Shown: positions 1 through 7,954, numbered from the stretch's first letter. The stretch: 17,857 nucleotides of DNA from CAYONZ01 sp964405465 (GCA_964405465.1 CAYONZ010000066.1:1-17857); one strand, 5' to 3'. Notes: a model not told the origin generated them from the sequence alone. A program made the numbers and translations.

Positions 1-509
1 TGCTTGGAATCCACTTTGTTTGCATAAACGACGAGATCAAAAAAACCTTCAGAAAAGGTTCCTTCTTTGAGTGTGACTCCTGGTCGCATCGATCCAACTT
101 TGGTGACCAGAACTTCAAAGCGCCTATTGCCAGTCGGTGCAATATAAAATCCCATTTGTGCAGACAAAATAAATACTAAAATACCTAGGATTGCTGCTGG
201 TGAAATAATGTGCCACATGCTGAGGCCTGCAGCCTTGAAGGCGACGATTTCAGAGTCACTGCTCAGTCTGGTGTAGGTCATGAGCACAGTAAACAAGAGG
301 CTCATCGGAAAGAGCACGGGAAGAAAGCTTGTTGAAAGGTAGGTCACCATGAGGCCGATTGTCGATAGCTTTACACCGTGAATGAGCACAAAGTCGGTGA
401 GGCGTAGGGCTTGGAACATCAATAAAATTAAAACGAAAATGATAACCCCAAGAAAAAAAGTGGGAATCATTTCGCCGAGAATGTAACGGATCGTGAGCCT
501 AGCTCTCAT
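1..509 (-). CDS. LptF/LptG-family LPS export permease, N-terminal part (truncated by window edge)
   Basis: Translating the minus strand from ATG at 509 gives 169 residues with no stop before the window edge, so the 3' part lies outside. The start follows an AGGA ribosome site a few bases upstream. The visible part has a basic N-terminus (MRARLTIRYILGEM), a first membrane helix rich in I/F/L, a second hydrophobic block (about residues 47-75) and a third near 105-125. The conserved family pattern 'SSDSEIVAFKAAGLS' sits between helices, followed by 'APTGNRRFE' at the start of the periplasmic jellyroll. LptF and LptG are the inner-membrane subunits of the LptBFG ABC transporter, which extracts LPS and passes it to LptC/LptA. 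The 'RPGVTLKEGTFSEGF' stretch looks slightly more LptF-like, but I cannot separate F from G on a fragment. It starts 10 bp after the upstream glycosyltransferase, so the two are probably co-transcribed. Confidence 0.88.
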   Translation of the reverse strand, partial: MRARLTIRYILGEMIPTFFLGVIIFVLILLMFQALRLTDFVLIHGVKLSTIGLMVTYLSTSFLPVLFPMSLLFTVLMTYTRLSSDSEIVAFKAAGLSMWHIISPAAILGILVFILSAQMGFYIAPTGNRRFEVLVTKVGSMRPGVTLKEGTFSEGFFDLVVYANKVDSK

Positions 510-519
510 TTCATCCTTA

Positions 520-1389
520 TCATTTTGGATTGATCAATTTATAGGGTTTGTACTCCCCAATTCGATGGTGAAACACTTTTTCGAACATGTCACTTGCCCA
601 GAGGTTCAGATCTTTTAACGTCCAGTCTTCTAGATTGCGATGATGGTCAAAAGTCCAATCCTGTTTTGCAATGAGCTCTTTCATAATGGAAGGGTGAGTT
701 CCTAGAAACGGCTTGAGTCCATATTGTCGATGGTAGCGAAAATTTTCGAAGTTATTGTCTAGTTTGTTGCCGTGCCACCAACGATTGAGAAGTTTACTTT
801 TTTGTCCCATGAGTTCTGGTGGTTTCACCCAGCCGTAATGAAAAATGCGGCCGTTGGCCTTGGCGACCTTGGGTTTTTCCCCATTCACACGAAAACCCTG
901 TGCATCATTAAAGCTTTGAACACCTGAACTCCTACGCACCATTCGGATCTCGTTTCGGTACCATTTGCGACTCGTGGCAATTGTGGAGTAACTGCCGTAG
1001 AAATGAATGTACTGAAACAATAGACCTTGAATTTCCTTATTGCCGTCGTGCTTTTGCACAGCTTGATATATGGGCATGAGGTCATTTTCGTGAACAACCT
1101 CATCAGCTTGCAAATAGAAGCACCAATCGTTTTGACAGCGTGCGAGTGCCTCGTTCGTTTTTTCGCTAAGTATCAGCCCGCCTTTGGTCTTCTGGGTATC
1201 CCAGAAAGAATCAAAAATTTTGATTTTTCTGTCACCAATTGACGAAATCAGCTCTTTGGTTCGATCGTCAGACTGGCCAACACCAATTACAAACTCGTCG
1301 ACAATCGGCAAAATACTCTTAATTGATTCAACGCAAGGGTAGCCCATGAGTTCTGCATTTCGGATAACTGTAAAGCCGCTGATTTTCAT
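520..1389 (-). CDS. Family 2 (GT-A) glycosyltransferase
   Basis: The protein has 289 residues. The N-terminus 'KISGFTVIRNAE' followed by 'VDEFVIGVGQSDDRT' (residues about 30-44) is the nucleotide-sugar binding beta-alpha pattern of GT2 enzymes. 'DWCFYLQADEVV' (residues 88-99) carries the metal-binding DxD-like position as Q94-A-D-E97. The C-terminal half is rich in W, H and R (for example 'RKWYRNEIRMVRR' and 'HYGWVKPPELM') and is soluble, so this is a cytosolic or membrane-associated transferase. The acceptor cannot be read from sequence. The gene ends 10 bp before the LptF/LptG permease, which suggests work on LPS core or another surface glycan (inference from context). The ATG at 1389 has no clear Shine-Dalgarno; the bases before it are TAAATCTAAAGT. 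No truncation or frameshift is visible. Confidence 0.85.
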   Translation of the reverse strand: MKISGFTVIRNAELMGYPCVESIKSILPIVDEFVIGVGQSDDRTKELISSIGDRKIKIFDSFWDTQKTKGGLILSEKTNEALARCQNDWCFYLQADEVVHENDLMPIYQAVQKHDGNKEIQGLLFQYIHFYGSYSTIATSRKWYRNEIRMVRRSSGVQSFNDAQGFRVNGEKPKVAKANGRIFHYGWVKPPELMGQKSKLLNRWWHGNKLDNNFENFRYHRQYGLKPFLGTHPSIMKELIAKQDWTFDHHRNLEDWTLKDLNLWASDMFEKVFHHRIGEYKPYKLINPK

Positions 1390-1395
1390 ACTTTA

Positions 1396-1424
1396 GATTT
1401 AGCAATCTGATGGACGAAGGGCAA
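1396..1424 (-). promoter_or_regulatory. Possible sigma-70-type promoter for the glycosyltransferase-permease unit
   Basis: On the minus strand TTGCCC (1419-1424) and TAAATC (1396-1401) are separated by 17 bp, directly before the ATG at 1389. The match is partial, and the -10 is so close to the ATG that the transcript would start almost at the start codon. This is a weak call based on motif and spacing only. Confidence 0.3.
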
Positions 1425-1440
1425 GTCACGAGTTTCAGTC

Positions 1441-1470
1441 TTGACCCTATTTGAGATCGCACTTGATAAT
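1441..1470 (+). promoter_or_regulatory. Sigma-70-type promoter for the degenerate receiver gene
   Basis: TTGACC (1441-1446), an 18-bp spacer and GATAAT (1465-1470) match the consensus at five of six positions in each box. The expected start of transcription, six to eight bases after the -10, falls on or next to the ATG at 1477. These bases could also be read as a TTG-initiated N-terminal extension of the gene, but the promoter reading explains them better because the receiver fold begins exactly at the 1477 ATG. Confidence 0.6.
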
Positions 1471-1476
1471 AAGAGC

Positions 1477-2241
1477 ATGAAAGTCTTGTTGGTTGTAGAT
1501 GAGTATTCTGAATTGATTGCCTTAGAAAACATGCTTAAGAAGTTGGGTATAGTGGTCGTAGGAACCAACAAAGAAGTGGCGTTGACTGATTCTATTATGG
1601 GTTTTTATCCAGAGCTCGTCATTGTCAGTCACAAGGGGCGTAATGTAGATGGAATGCGCTTGTTGCCAAAGATAAAAAAACTATCGCCAGCTTCAAAAAT
1701 TGCATTTCTTTATTCACCGGCCTCTCTTGCGCAAATGAGTGATGATGATCGAGTTAAAATCGATGCCTTTATTGAATTACCGGTTGCACCAGTGCAGTTG
1801 CTTACCATTGTAGCAAATATGGGTGGTTTAAATCGCGAACAGCTTCTTGAAAAATATGAAAAGCTTCAGAGTGCGAAGATTCAAGATGTGAGTTCTAAGA
1901 CTAAGGTTACCAAAGCTTTTGGTGACGATGGGCGTTCATCTCACAACCAAATGATTCAGGGGGCTGGCGGGGAAGGCGTAAAGAATCAAAAGATTTCGGG
2001 TGGAACATCCAAAGGCCCGATTATTCATTCTGCGATGGGTCCCAACGTAGAGCGTGAGAAGAGATTTCAAAAGGCGCTAGAGAGTATGGCCAATGAAAAA
2101 GTAGATCGTGTCCTTTCTCATCAGAAGATGAAAGAGTATTCGCAGCAGCTTGAAAAAGACTCTGCTTCTGAAAAAGAAGTCTTGGGCGATATCTTAGAAG
2201 AAAAAAAAGAGTTTGTTCGTGCTTTGTTTAAAAAGAAGTGA
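1477..2241 (+). CDS. Degenerate (pseudo-)receiver domain protein with helical C-terminal tail
   Basis: From ATG 1477 the product has 254 residues. Residues 1-118 follow the CheY-like receiver pattern: 'MKVLLVVDEY' gives strand 1 and the acidic pair D8/E9, and 'PELVIVSHKGRNVDGMRLL' aligns with the usual strand 3 and phosphoacceptor loop. Ser51 stands where the phosphorylated Asp belongs. In the 'FIELPVAP' loop Leu101 stands where the conserved Lys of the K-P motif belongs. The protein is therefore probably not phosphorylated in the normal way. Residues about 120-190 are a Gly/Ser/Lys-rich linker. Residues about 190-254 are charged and likely helical, ending in 'FVRALFKKK'. The chosen start puts strand 1 at the N-terminus; an upstream TTG at 1441 would add 12 residues but lies in the promoter. 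The gene converges on the receiver/J-domain gene, with 5 bp between stops. Output function is unknown. Confidence 0.75.
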   Translation: MKVLLVVDEYSELIALENMLKKLGIVVVGTNKEVALTDSIMGFYPELVIVSHKGRNVDGMRLLPKIKKLSPASKIAFLYSPASLAQMSDDDRVKIDAFIELPVAPVQLLTIVANMGGLNREQLLEKYEKLQSAKIQDVSSKTKVTKAFGDDGRSSHNQMIQGAGGEGVKNQKISGGTSKGPIIHSAMGPNVEREKRFQKALESMANEKVDRVLSHQKMKEYSQQLEKDSASEKEVLGDILEEKKEFVRALFKKK

Positions 2242-2264
2242 TCGTTTTATTTCTTCTTCTTAAA
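2227..2264. terminator. Imperfect inverted repeat spanning the convergent gene ends
   Basis: TTTAAAAAGAAG (2227-2238) and CTTCTTCTTAAA (2253-2264) pair at 11 of 12 positions around a 14-base loop that contains both stop codons. The arms encode the LFKK residues of the two opposing proteins, so the symmetry arises from a shared C-terminal peptide. The stem is very A/T-rich, so any bidirectional terminator activity would be weak. Confidence 0.35.
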
Positions 2265-4178
2265 GAGCATGCCGACAACGTCTTTCAACTCACCAGTGAA
2301 TAGATCTGGTTTTTCGTTTTTGCCTTTGGTACTTTTCAAATTGGCAATTTCACGGCGAGCATCAATGAAATCTGGATCAATTGAAATCGCGTGTTCTAGT
2401 GTTTTTCTGGCGTTTTCGTCTTCGCCAATATAGCGCAAATATAGAGCCTTGACGTAGAAGTAAGTTGCGCTATGCCGATCTTCCGGCGGAATTCCTGAAA
2501 GTTCGTCTTTTACGGACTCAATGATGCGTGCGCTTTTTGGTCGTGCATTCTTCACTTTGGCCCAAAGAATTAAGAGTTTCAGTTCTGACGACGGGGGAGC
2601 CATGCTTGCCGCCTCTTCGAAAACGGCTCCCGCTTTCTGAAATTCTCCCTTGCCTAAATAGGCCCTGCCATTTTCAGCCAGAGTCGTCGCTTGGAGTTGC
2701 TTTTCGGCTTTTCCGAATTCGAGCTCCTTCACATAAACGGACCTTTTATCTTGTTCACTGAGTGTTTCGTAGGCGTCTGAAATCTTGCGGAATGCATCTT
2801 TTGTCAGAGAAAGGACATCATCAGGGGTACCCGCTCCAAGTTTGTCAGGATGAAGTGCCTTGGCGAGGTCATGATAGGCTCGTTTAATTTCGCTGTCGGT
2901 GGCTTTGGGGCTGACTCCGAGGCGGTCAAAAAAGTTTTGTTTATCCAATTGGGCATTCATCTTTTCGAGACGTTTCTTTTGATGAGTAAAATTGGTCGTG
3001 GCTTTTTGTTCGCCAAAGACAACCGTTCGCGAGAGTATTAAAAGGTGAAGCGCACGGTACAAGTGATCTTCAGTGTATTCAGAAGTTGCGAGTAGCTGTT
3101 CAATGGTTGTTTGTCCATCGGTTAATTTGTCTATCAGACCAGGCGTATGGCGTAGAATGGGAAGCCCAAATACACGGTGATCATTGGTGTAGGCCGAGCC
3201 CTTGCGAAGACTGTGTCGGAGCCAAGGCATGTAAAGTGCGCGTAGCCATTCCATTGTGATTTTGGATCCAATCCAGTTGTCGAGCGATTCGCAAAATGAA
3301 TTTCGATCAATGAGTGCGTTGGCTGTCATTTCGCTTGAATCGACAAAATTCACGCGCACAGATGTGTTGGCAACAGTTTTACTTAATCGAATTGCCTGTT
3401 GTTCGGCTACGACGATTTGAATGGCGTGAGGGCTGAGCACATTGTACTCGACAAGTCGTTCGCCCATGCGTTTGGTACCAGTCATAGCCAAGACTTCGTT
3501 GAGGTCATTCGAACTGATGAAACCCATTTCCATTAAGAGGACGCCAAAGTAACTTTTCGTATCCTTGAGGTTTACCTGAACAATATTGCCTTTGTGGAAG
3601 CCAACTCCGGCAACGTCACCATCAGCATTGATGATGTTGAGGTGGCCGCTTATGCCGTGATCAAGGAGTAAGCTATAAAGCCAGGGAAGATCGAAGCCAT
3701 GAACCTGTTCGGTGTCATTGATGGCCTTGATTCGCTCTTTACCAGAAACATTGACCTTGGTGAAAAGATCGTGAATTGGCGACAGTGGCGTTTCCGCAAC
3801 ATGTGCGAGATTTTTTTCAAGAAGTGTCGCGACTTCATCGAGTGCAAATGGCTTTGTGAGAAAGGCCAAAGCCCCGGTTAGTTTTATGGCTTCGCGACTG
3901 AACGCTTTATCTTTGTAAATTCCGCTAGTCAAAACGATCGGCAAATCTGAAGAGCTCTCCTCGCGAAGTTTCAGAGCCAGGTCTCGACCGTTCATTTTCG
4001 GAAGCATGCAGTCGATGATAGCAAAGTGAACGGTCTGAAGTTTAATCAGGGTCAAAGCCTCATCGGGTTTTCCGGTGAGTAAGGGCTTGAAGTGCATACG
4101 AGACACCAACTCAGAAAGGGCTTTCCCGAGCGTTGGATCATCTTCTACAATTAATACCTTTAACTCTTCTTTTGACAT
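2247..4178 (-). CDS. Response regulator fused to a PATAN/DUF4388-like middle region, DnaJ J domain and TPRs
   Basis: From ATG 4178 the product has 643 residues; an upstream in-frame TTG at 4208 lacks a ribosome site. Residues 5-123 are an intact receiver: E12/D13/D14 acidic cluster, phosphoacceptor D56 ('AIIDCMLPKMNG'), T84/S85 and K109 in 'FLTKPF'. Residues about 163-390 hold 'LPWLYSLLLDHGISGHLNI', which resembles the PATAN/DUF4388 type often attached to receivers in delta-proteobacteria-like lineages; this assignment is tentative. Residues about 415-482 are a J domain ('FFDRLGVSPKATDSEIKRAY') with the HPD motif at 443-445 needed to stimulate an Hsp70/DnaK ATPase. Residues about 498-531 and 568-605 read as TPR-like helix pairs. 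The tail ends in 'VVGMLFKKKK'. There is no signal peptide or membrane helix, so it is cytoplasmic. The likely role is phosphorylation-controlled recruitment of DnaK to a client bound by the TPRs (inference). Confidence 0.88.
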   Translation of the reverse strand: MSKEELKVLIVEDDPTLGKALSELVSRMHFKPLLTGKPDEALTLIKLQTVHFAIIDCMLPKMNGRDLALKLREESSSDLPIVLTSGIYKDKAFSREAIKLTGALAFLTKPFALDEVATLLEKNLAHVAETPLSPIHDLFTKVNVSGKERIKAINDTEQVHGFDLPWLYSLLLDHGISGHLNIINADGDVAGVGFHKGNIVQVNLKDTKSYFGVLLMEMGFISSNDLNEVLAMTGTKRMGERLVEYNVLSPHAIQIVVAEQQAIRLSKTVANTSVRVNFVDSSEMTANALIDRNSFCESLDNWIGSKITMEWLRALYMPWLRHSLRKGSAYTNDHRVFGLPILRHTPGLIDKLTDGQTTIEQLLATSEYTEDHLYRALHLLILSRTVVFGEQKATTNFTHQKKRLEKMNAQLDKQNFFDRLGVSPKATDSEIKRAYHDLAKALHPDKLGAGTPDDVLSLTKDAFRKISDAYETLSEQDKRSVYVKELEFGKAEKQLQATTLAENGRAYLGKGEFQKAGAVFEEAASMAPPSSELKLLILWAKVKNARPKSARIIESVKDELSGIPPEDRHSATYFYVKALYLRYIGEDENARKTLEHAISIDPDFIDARREIANLKSTKGKNEKPDLFTGELKDVVGMLFKKKK

Positions 4179-4210
4179 CACTAGACTTATCGGCGGGTGT
4201 GCTGGCAAAT

Positions 4211-4237
4211 TTGACAGAGATTTCAGAAAAATAAGAT
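4211..4237 (+). promoter_or_regulatory. Possible promoter for thioredoxin gene
   Basis: A perfect -35 box TTGACA (4211-4216) is followed after 15 bp by TAAGAT (4232-4237). The spacing is shorter than the usual 17 bp, and it would leave a leader of roughly 95 bases before the GTG at 4340, so this is tentative. Confidence 0.3.
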
Positions 4238-4339
4238 GACGCTAGTAGTCATAAAAATTCTCATCGCCGCATCAATCAAGGGCTGGTCAGGACATTGGTT
4301 CTGCTTTAACCTGAGACAATAAAAACGGAGGATCTACAC

Positions 4340-4666
4340 GTGGGAAGCAACACAATTCATACTACCGATGCAAATTTTGAGAGCGATGTTTTAAAGTCAG
4401 ACATTCCGGTTCTGGTCGACTTTTGGGCCGAATGGTGCGGACCTTGTCGAGCCGTTGCGCCAAAGCTTGACGAGATCGCGACAGAGTATGCCGGTAAGGT
4501 AAAGATCGTGAAAATCAATATTGATGACAATCAGGAATCTGCAGCTCGCTTCAACGTGCGCTCAATTCCGATGATGATTCTTTTCAAGGGTGGGCAGTCA
4601 GTTGGCCAGCTTCTGGGAAATTTGCCAAAAGATTCAATCGTCGATTTAGTTAAAAAGGGTTTGTGA
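4340..4666 (+). CDS. trxA: Thioredoxin
   Basis: The 108-residue product is a full-length single-domain thioredoxin. 'DFWAEWCGPCRAVAPKL' carries the redox-active WCGPC motif with C33 and C36, D27 sits at the buried acidic position, and the cis-proline loop is 'VRSIPMMILF' with P77. It reduces protein disulfides in the cytoplasm and is recharged by NADPH-thioredoxin reductase, which is not in this window. The start is GTG at 4340, supported by a strong GGAGGA ribosome site at 4327-4332 seven bases upstream; no ATG fits. It has no signal peptide. The gene is monocistronic: it is divergent from the receiver/J-domain gene and followed by a strong terminator. The pairing with a J-domain protein may reflect shared stress physiology, but that is only context. 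Confidence 0.96.
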   Translation: MGSNTIHTTDANFESDVLKSDIPVLVDFWAEWCGPCRAVAPKLDEIATEYAGKVKIVKINIDDNQESAARFNVRSIPMMILFKGGQSVGQLLGNLPKDSIVDLVKKGL

Positions 4667-4747
4667 GAAGACGACTCATTGGACGACTGAGCCAATTTGA
4701 TCAGAGATTTTCAATAGTTCTTTGATTTCAAAAAACAGAGTTAAACG

Positions 4748-4777
4748 AAAGGCCGCTATGTTAAAGCGGCCTTTTTT
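4748..4777 (+). terminator. Rho-independent terminator after thioredoxin, possibly shared with the rodA operon
   Basis: AAAGGCCGCT (4748-4757) and AGCGGCCTTT (4765-4774) form a perfect 10-bp stem with a 7-base loop, followed by a T run to 4777. On the minus strand the same hairpin lies about 40 bp past the rodA stop but is followed by a poorer T-tract (TTTCGTTTAA), so termination from that side may be weaker. Confidence 0.88.
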
Positions 4778-4817
4778 AATTGGTTTGAATTGTTACGTGC
4801 TCGGATGAGGATTCTCA

Positions 4818-5939
4818 TTAAAACAAATATTTGCGGTATGAAGCGCTCGAGACAAAACCAAGGCCGGCCATTGTCGTGAGCATGCTCGATCCACCATAAG
4901 AAATTAAAGGGAGTGGAATTCCCACAATTGGGAGAATGCCGATGACCATGCCGATATTGATAAACATATGCCAAAATAGAATCGATAAAATACCGACGGT
5001 CATTAGCGCGCCAGCTTTATCCTTTGCCTGAGAGGCAATGCGAATGCCTAAATAAAAAAGATAGATGAAAAGAGAAACTGTGCCGATGCTCCCAAAAAAG
5101 CCATGTTCTTCGCTGAGCACACTGAATATGAAATCAGTATGTCGTTCAGGTAAGAACTCAAGTTGCGACTGGGTTCCCTGGCGAAATCCTTTGCCAAATA
5201 CCTTTCCGCTACCAACTGCGATTTTACTTTGAATGCTATTGTACCCCTTGCCCTGTGGGTCTTGTGCTGGATCAATAAAAGTTTTGACGCGATTTTTCTG
5301 ATATTCTTTTAGACCAAACATCCAAGCTGCCGGAAGAGCAAATGCAATTGCAATGGTTGCGGTCAGCAAAATTTTGCGCTCGATGCGCACAAACAGCAAC
5401 ATTGAGCCACCAATGATCACTAACATCATGGCGGTTCCCAGGTCAGGCTGTTCTGCTGTGATTAGAAAGGGAATTCCAATAATTGCCAAAGGCATCAACA
5501 TTTCTTTCAGAGACATTCCATTTGGAAATGACTTCTGTGAAAGGTATTTCGCGAGCGCAAGGACCAGGGCCACTTTCATTGTTTCGGATGGTTGATAGCT
5601 AAAAAAGCCGAAGTCGAGCCAACGCTGGGCCCCAAGGCTGATCTTTCCAAAAAACATGACGGCAATGAGGGCCAAAAGGTTCAGAGTGTAAATGATATAT
5701 GAGAGGCGTAAAAACATCTGGTAGTTGACCAGTGTTGTGACAAAGTACATGCCCCAGCCAACAGAGAGCCAAAAGATTTGCGATAAAAAAAGGCGATTCA
5801 TTCCTTGGATTGTTGCACCATGAGTGGCGCTATATAAATTAATCAAGCCGACTAGGTTCAATGCAAAAATCACTGCGGCAAAGTGCCAGTCGATTCGCTT
5901 TAAGAAAGTTTTTTCTTCTATCCAAAAGTTTGAGTTCAT
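4818..5939 (-). CDS. rodA: RodA, SEDS-family peptidoglycan glycosyltransferase of the Rod complex
   Basis: The 373-residue polytopic protein matches RodA in length and motifs. 'GAQRWLDFG' (103-111), 'QPSETMKVALVLALAKY' (116-132), 'EQPDLGTAMM' (163-172), 'LPERHTDFIFSVLSEEHGF' (263-281, with the Asp at 269 matching the catalytic Asp of this family) and 'PLISYGGSSMLTTMAGLG' (344-361) are SEDS signatures. About ten membrane segments are expected. RodA polymerises lipid II into glycan strands during cell elongation and works as a pair with the transpeptidase PBP2, encoded immediately upstream. The ATG at 5939 overlaps the mrdA stop by 4 bp (ATGA), with a GAGGGAG ribosome site inside the mrdA end, so translation is coupled and the partners would be made in step. 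It is the last gene of the operon. Confidence 0.97.
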   Translation of the reverse strand: MNSNFWIEEKTFLKRIDWHFAAVIFALNLVGLINLYSATHGATIQGMNRLFLSQIFWLSVGWGMYFVTTLVNYQMFLRLSYIIYTLNLLALIAVMFFGKISLGAQRWLDFGFFSYQPSETMKVALVLALAKYLSQKSFPNGMSLKEMLMPLAIIGIPFLITAEQPDLGTAMMLVIIGGSMLLFVRIERKILLTATIAIAFALPAAWMFGLKEYQKNRVKTFIDPAQDPQGKGYNSIQSKIAVGSGKVFGKGFRQGTQSQLEFLPERHTDFIFSVLSEEHGFFGSIGTVSLFIYLFYLGIRIASQAKDKAGALMTVGILSILFWHMFINIGMVIGILPIVGIPLPLISYGGSSMLTTMAGLGFVSSASYRKYLF

Positions 5940-7936
5940 TCTCCCTCGATTCTTTCTCCGGGCTCCTGGTCAAGTGGTGCAATTTGTGGCTTTTTCTGCG
6001 TGTTTTTTCCAGGTACTCTGCTGAGCCACTCGGGATGATACTTTGCTACATAGGCACGAACGATTTCACGCGCAACCGGCGCTGCACCTGAGGCTCCATG
6101 GCAAGCGTGTTCGGCCAAAATTCCAAACGCAATCTCGGGCTTGTCAGCTGGAGCGTATCCAATAAACCACCCATGATGTCTTTGCGCTTTTGGTCGCGCC
6201 TCACAAGAGGCATAGATTTGATCAGCAGAAAAGGATTGCACCTGGGCTGTACCGGTTTTTCCTGCGATTTCGATAAACGGCAGTCTTGACCCTCGGGCAG
6301 TTCCTCGGTCTCCATTTACCACAAGTCGCATACCTTCTTTGACTGTTTGAAAAACTGACTTATCTATATCGACCCCTCCTCCAGGCTGGCTGAGATCGCG
6401 AACGACTTGCGGGAAAAACTCTTTTAAGACTTTGTTTTCCGGTGATAGAATTTTTTTAACAATAAATGGGCGAACCACTTGTCCTTCTGTGCCGATGGCG
6501 TTGTAAGCTACCGCCATTTGTAAAGGCGTGGTCAGCACGAAGCCTTGTCCGATCGCATTGCTTAGGTTTTCTCCGGGTTGCCACTCTTCACCCATTTTTT
6601 CTTTTTTCCATTCTGAGTTAGGCATTAAGCCCGACCGTTCCCCAATAAGTTCAACACCGGTCTTTTGTCCGATTCCAAGAGCGTTGCAATACTTGAACAT
6701 GCGGTCTATTCCCAGGGCGATACCCATCTTGTAAAAGAAAACATTGCTCGAACGTTCAATGGCTTGAGCGATAACTAGGTTTCCGTGTCCACCTTTTAAA
6801 TGATCATGATAGGGGCGACCAGCAAATTTAATTTGCCCAGGACACGCAACAACTGTCGATGGTGTCACCACTTTTTCAGCCAATGCTGCAATGGCTACCA
6901 ATGGTTTGAATGTCGATCCTGGCGGATTGTGATCTTGAATGACTTTATTTCTAAAGGGACGATCTGGATCATTCACCAGTGCGTTGAGCAACTGTGGCGT
7001 AATTCCTGTTGCAAATTCATTAGGGTCGTACGAAGGAGCATTGACCCATGCGAGAACTTCACCGTTGGACTTCATTGCAACGGCTCCGCCGATTCTTCCG
7101 CCAAGCACGAACGAATTAAATGCGGCTTCCTGAATATCCTTGTCGATAGTCAGAACGATATTGTTTCCGGGTTTTGCTTCTTGGATTCCATTCATATATC
7201 CCAAGACGCTTGATGAGTCGTTGGCGGCTTCGCGGCCGTGAGCGTCGACCTGAATCACTGAAATACCATCTGTTCCCCTGAGGTCACCATCAAAGACTTT
7301 CTCAAGACCACTCTTGCCGACAATGTCTCCCTGCTGAAATTTAAATTTTCCTTTGGTTTCCTCATTGAGTTTTGGAAGTTCAAGCTTTGATATTTCGCTG
7401 ACATAGCCAAAGAGTTGTGCGCCATTTTTTTGCAAAGGATAACTTCGCACAACGGTTTCTTTGATGTCGATACCTGAGAATTCCAGTTTCAGAAGTTCTA
7501 TGCCGAACCGTTCCTCATGCGAAAGATTTTCTTTGATACGAATAGACCGAAATGGGCCATTGATTTTTTTGCTCTTCTTCACCTGTTCAATAATTTGACT
7601 TGGAGGAACGCGCATCACTCGACTCAATCCTTCAGCGAGGTCATCCAAATTGGTCACATATTGTGGGGAGACCACAGCCTCGAATCCAGGTGTGATGCCG
7701 ACTAAGATCTGTCCATTTCGATCGTAGATGATTCCGCGGGGAGCCAGCATTTTTGTCTCTTTGATGCTGTTTTGTTCAGAAAAGGTTCGGAGTTCAGCTC
7801 CGTTTATAATTTGTAGGTACCAGAGGCGGATAAAGAAAATAAAAAAGGTCCCAGCGATAATGAAATAAAGAATTCTAAAGCGGGAAGCATACTCTTTCGC
7901 TTCTTGTTCGTTATAAGAAAAATAGTTTGATGCCAT
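5936..7936 (-). CDS. mrdA: Penicillin-binding protein 2, elongation-specific D,D-transpeptidase
   Basis: The 666-residue class B PBP has a short cytoplasmic tail, one membrane anchor (about residues 21-45, 'RILYFIIAGTFFIFFIRLWY') and a pedestal domain (about 60-240). The transpeptidase domain carries the three catalytic motifs: SxxK as S341-T-F-K344 within 'NPPGSTFKPLVA', SxN as S396-S-N398, and KTG at 560-562 in 'AGKTGTAQV'. The 'APRGIIYDRNGQIL' segment after the anchor is typical of PBP2. The enzyme cross-links new peptidoglycan during elongation and activates RodA. Its C-terminal tail (about 635-666) is rich in K, P, Q and E and probably disordered. It starts with ATG 18 bp after mreD and overlaps rodA by 4 bp. 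All catalytic residues are present, so it should be active and beta-lactam-binding. Confidence 0.97.
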   Translation of the reverse strand: MASNYFSYNEQEAKEYASRFRILYFIIAGTFFIFFIRLWYLQIINGAELRTFSEQNSIKETKMLAPRGIIYDRNGQILVGITPGFEAVVSPQYVTNLDDLAEGLSRVMRVPPSQIIEQVKKSKKINGPFRSIRIKENLSHEERFGIELLKLEFSGIDIKETVVRSYPLQKNGAQLFGYVSEISKLELPKLNEETKGKFKFQQGDIVGKSGLEKVFDGDLRGTDGISVIQVDAHGREAANDSSSVLGYMNGIQEAKPGNNIVLTIDKDIQEAAFNSFVLGGRIGGAVAMKSNGEVLAWVNAPSYDPNEFATGITPQLLNALVNDPDRPFRNKVIQDHNPPGSTFKPLVAIAALAEKVVTPSTVVACPGQIKFAGRPYHDHLKGGHGNLVIAQAIERSSNVFFYKMGIALGIDRMFKYCNALGIGQKTGVELIGERSGLMPNSEWKKEKMGEEWQPGENLSNAIGQGFVLTTPLQMAVAYNAIGTEGQVVRPFIVKKILSPENKVLKEFFPQVVRDLSQPGGGVDIDKSVFQTVKEGMRLVVNGDRGTARGSRLPFIEIAGKTGTAQVQSFSADQIYASCEARPKAQRHHGWFIGYAPADKPEIAFGILAEHACHGASGAAPVAREIVRAYVAKYHPEWLSRVPGKNTQKKPQIAPLDQEPGERIEGE

Positions 7937-7954
7937 ACTTCTTTTGAACCTTCT

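Noticed and set aside
1441..1476. N-terminal extension of the receiver protein from TTG 1441
   Set aside because: The stretch matches a promoter and the receiver fold starts at the 1477 ATG; the 12 extra residues precede the first beta strand.
4236..4252. ATGAC/GTCAT inverted repeat upstream of thioredoxin
   Set aside because: A 5-bp stem is expected by chance and has no T-run or promoter relation that I can defend.
6800..7213. Plus-strand open frame of 137 codons inside mrdA
   Set aside because: It lies opposite the conserved PBP2 transpeptidase region, has a cysteine/tryptophan-rich unlikely composition and no ribosome site.
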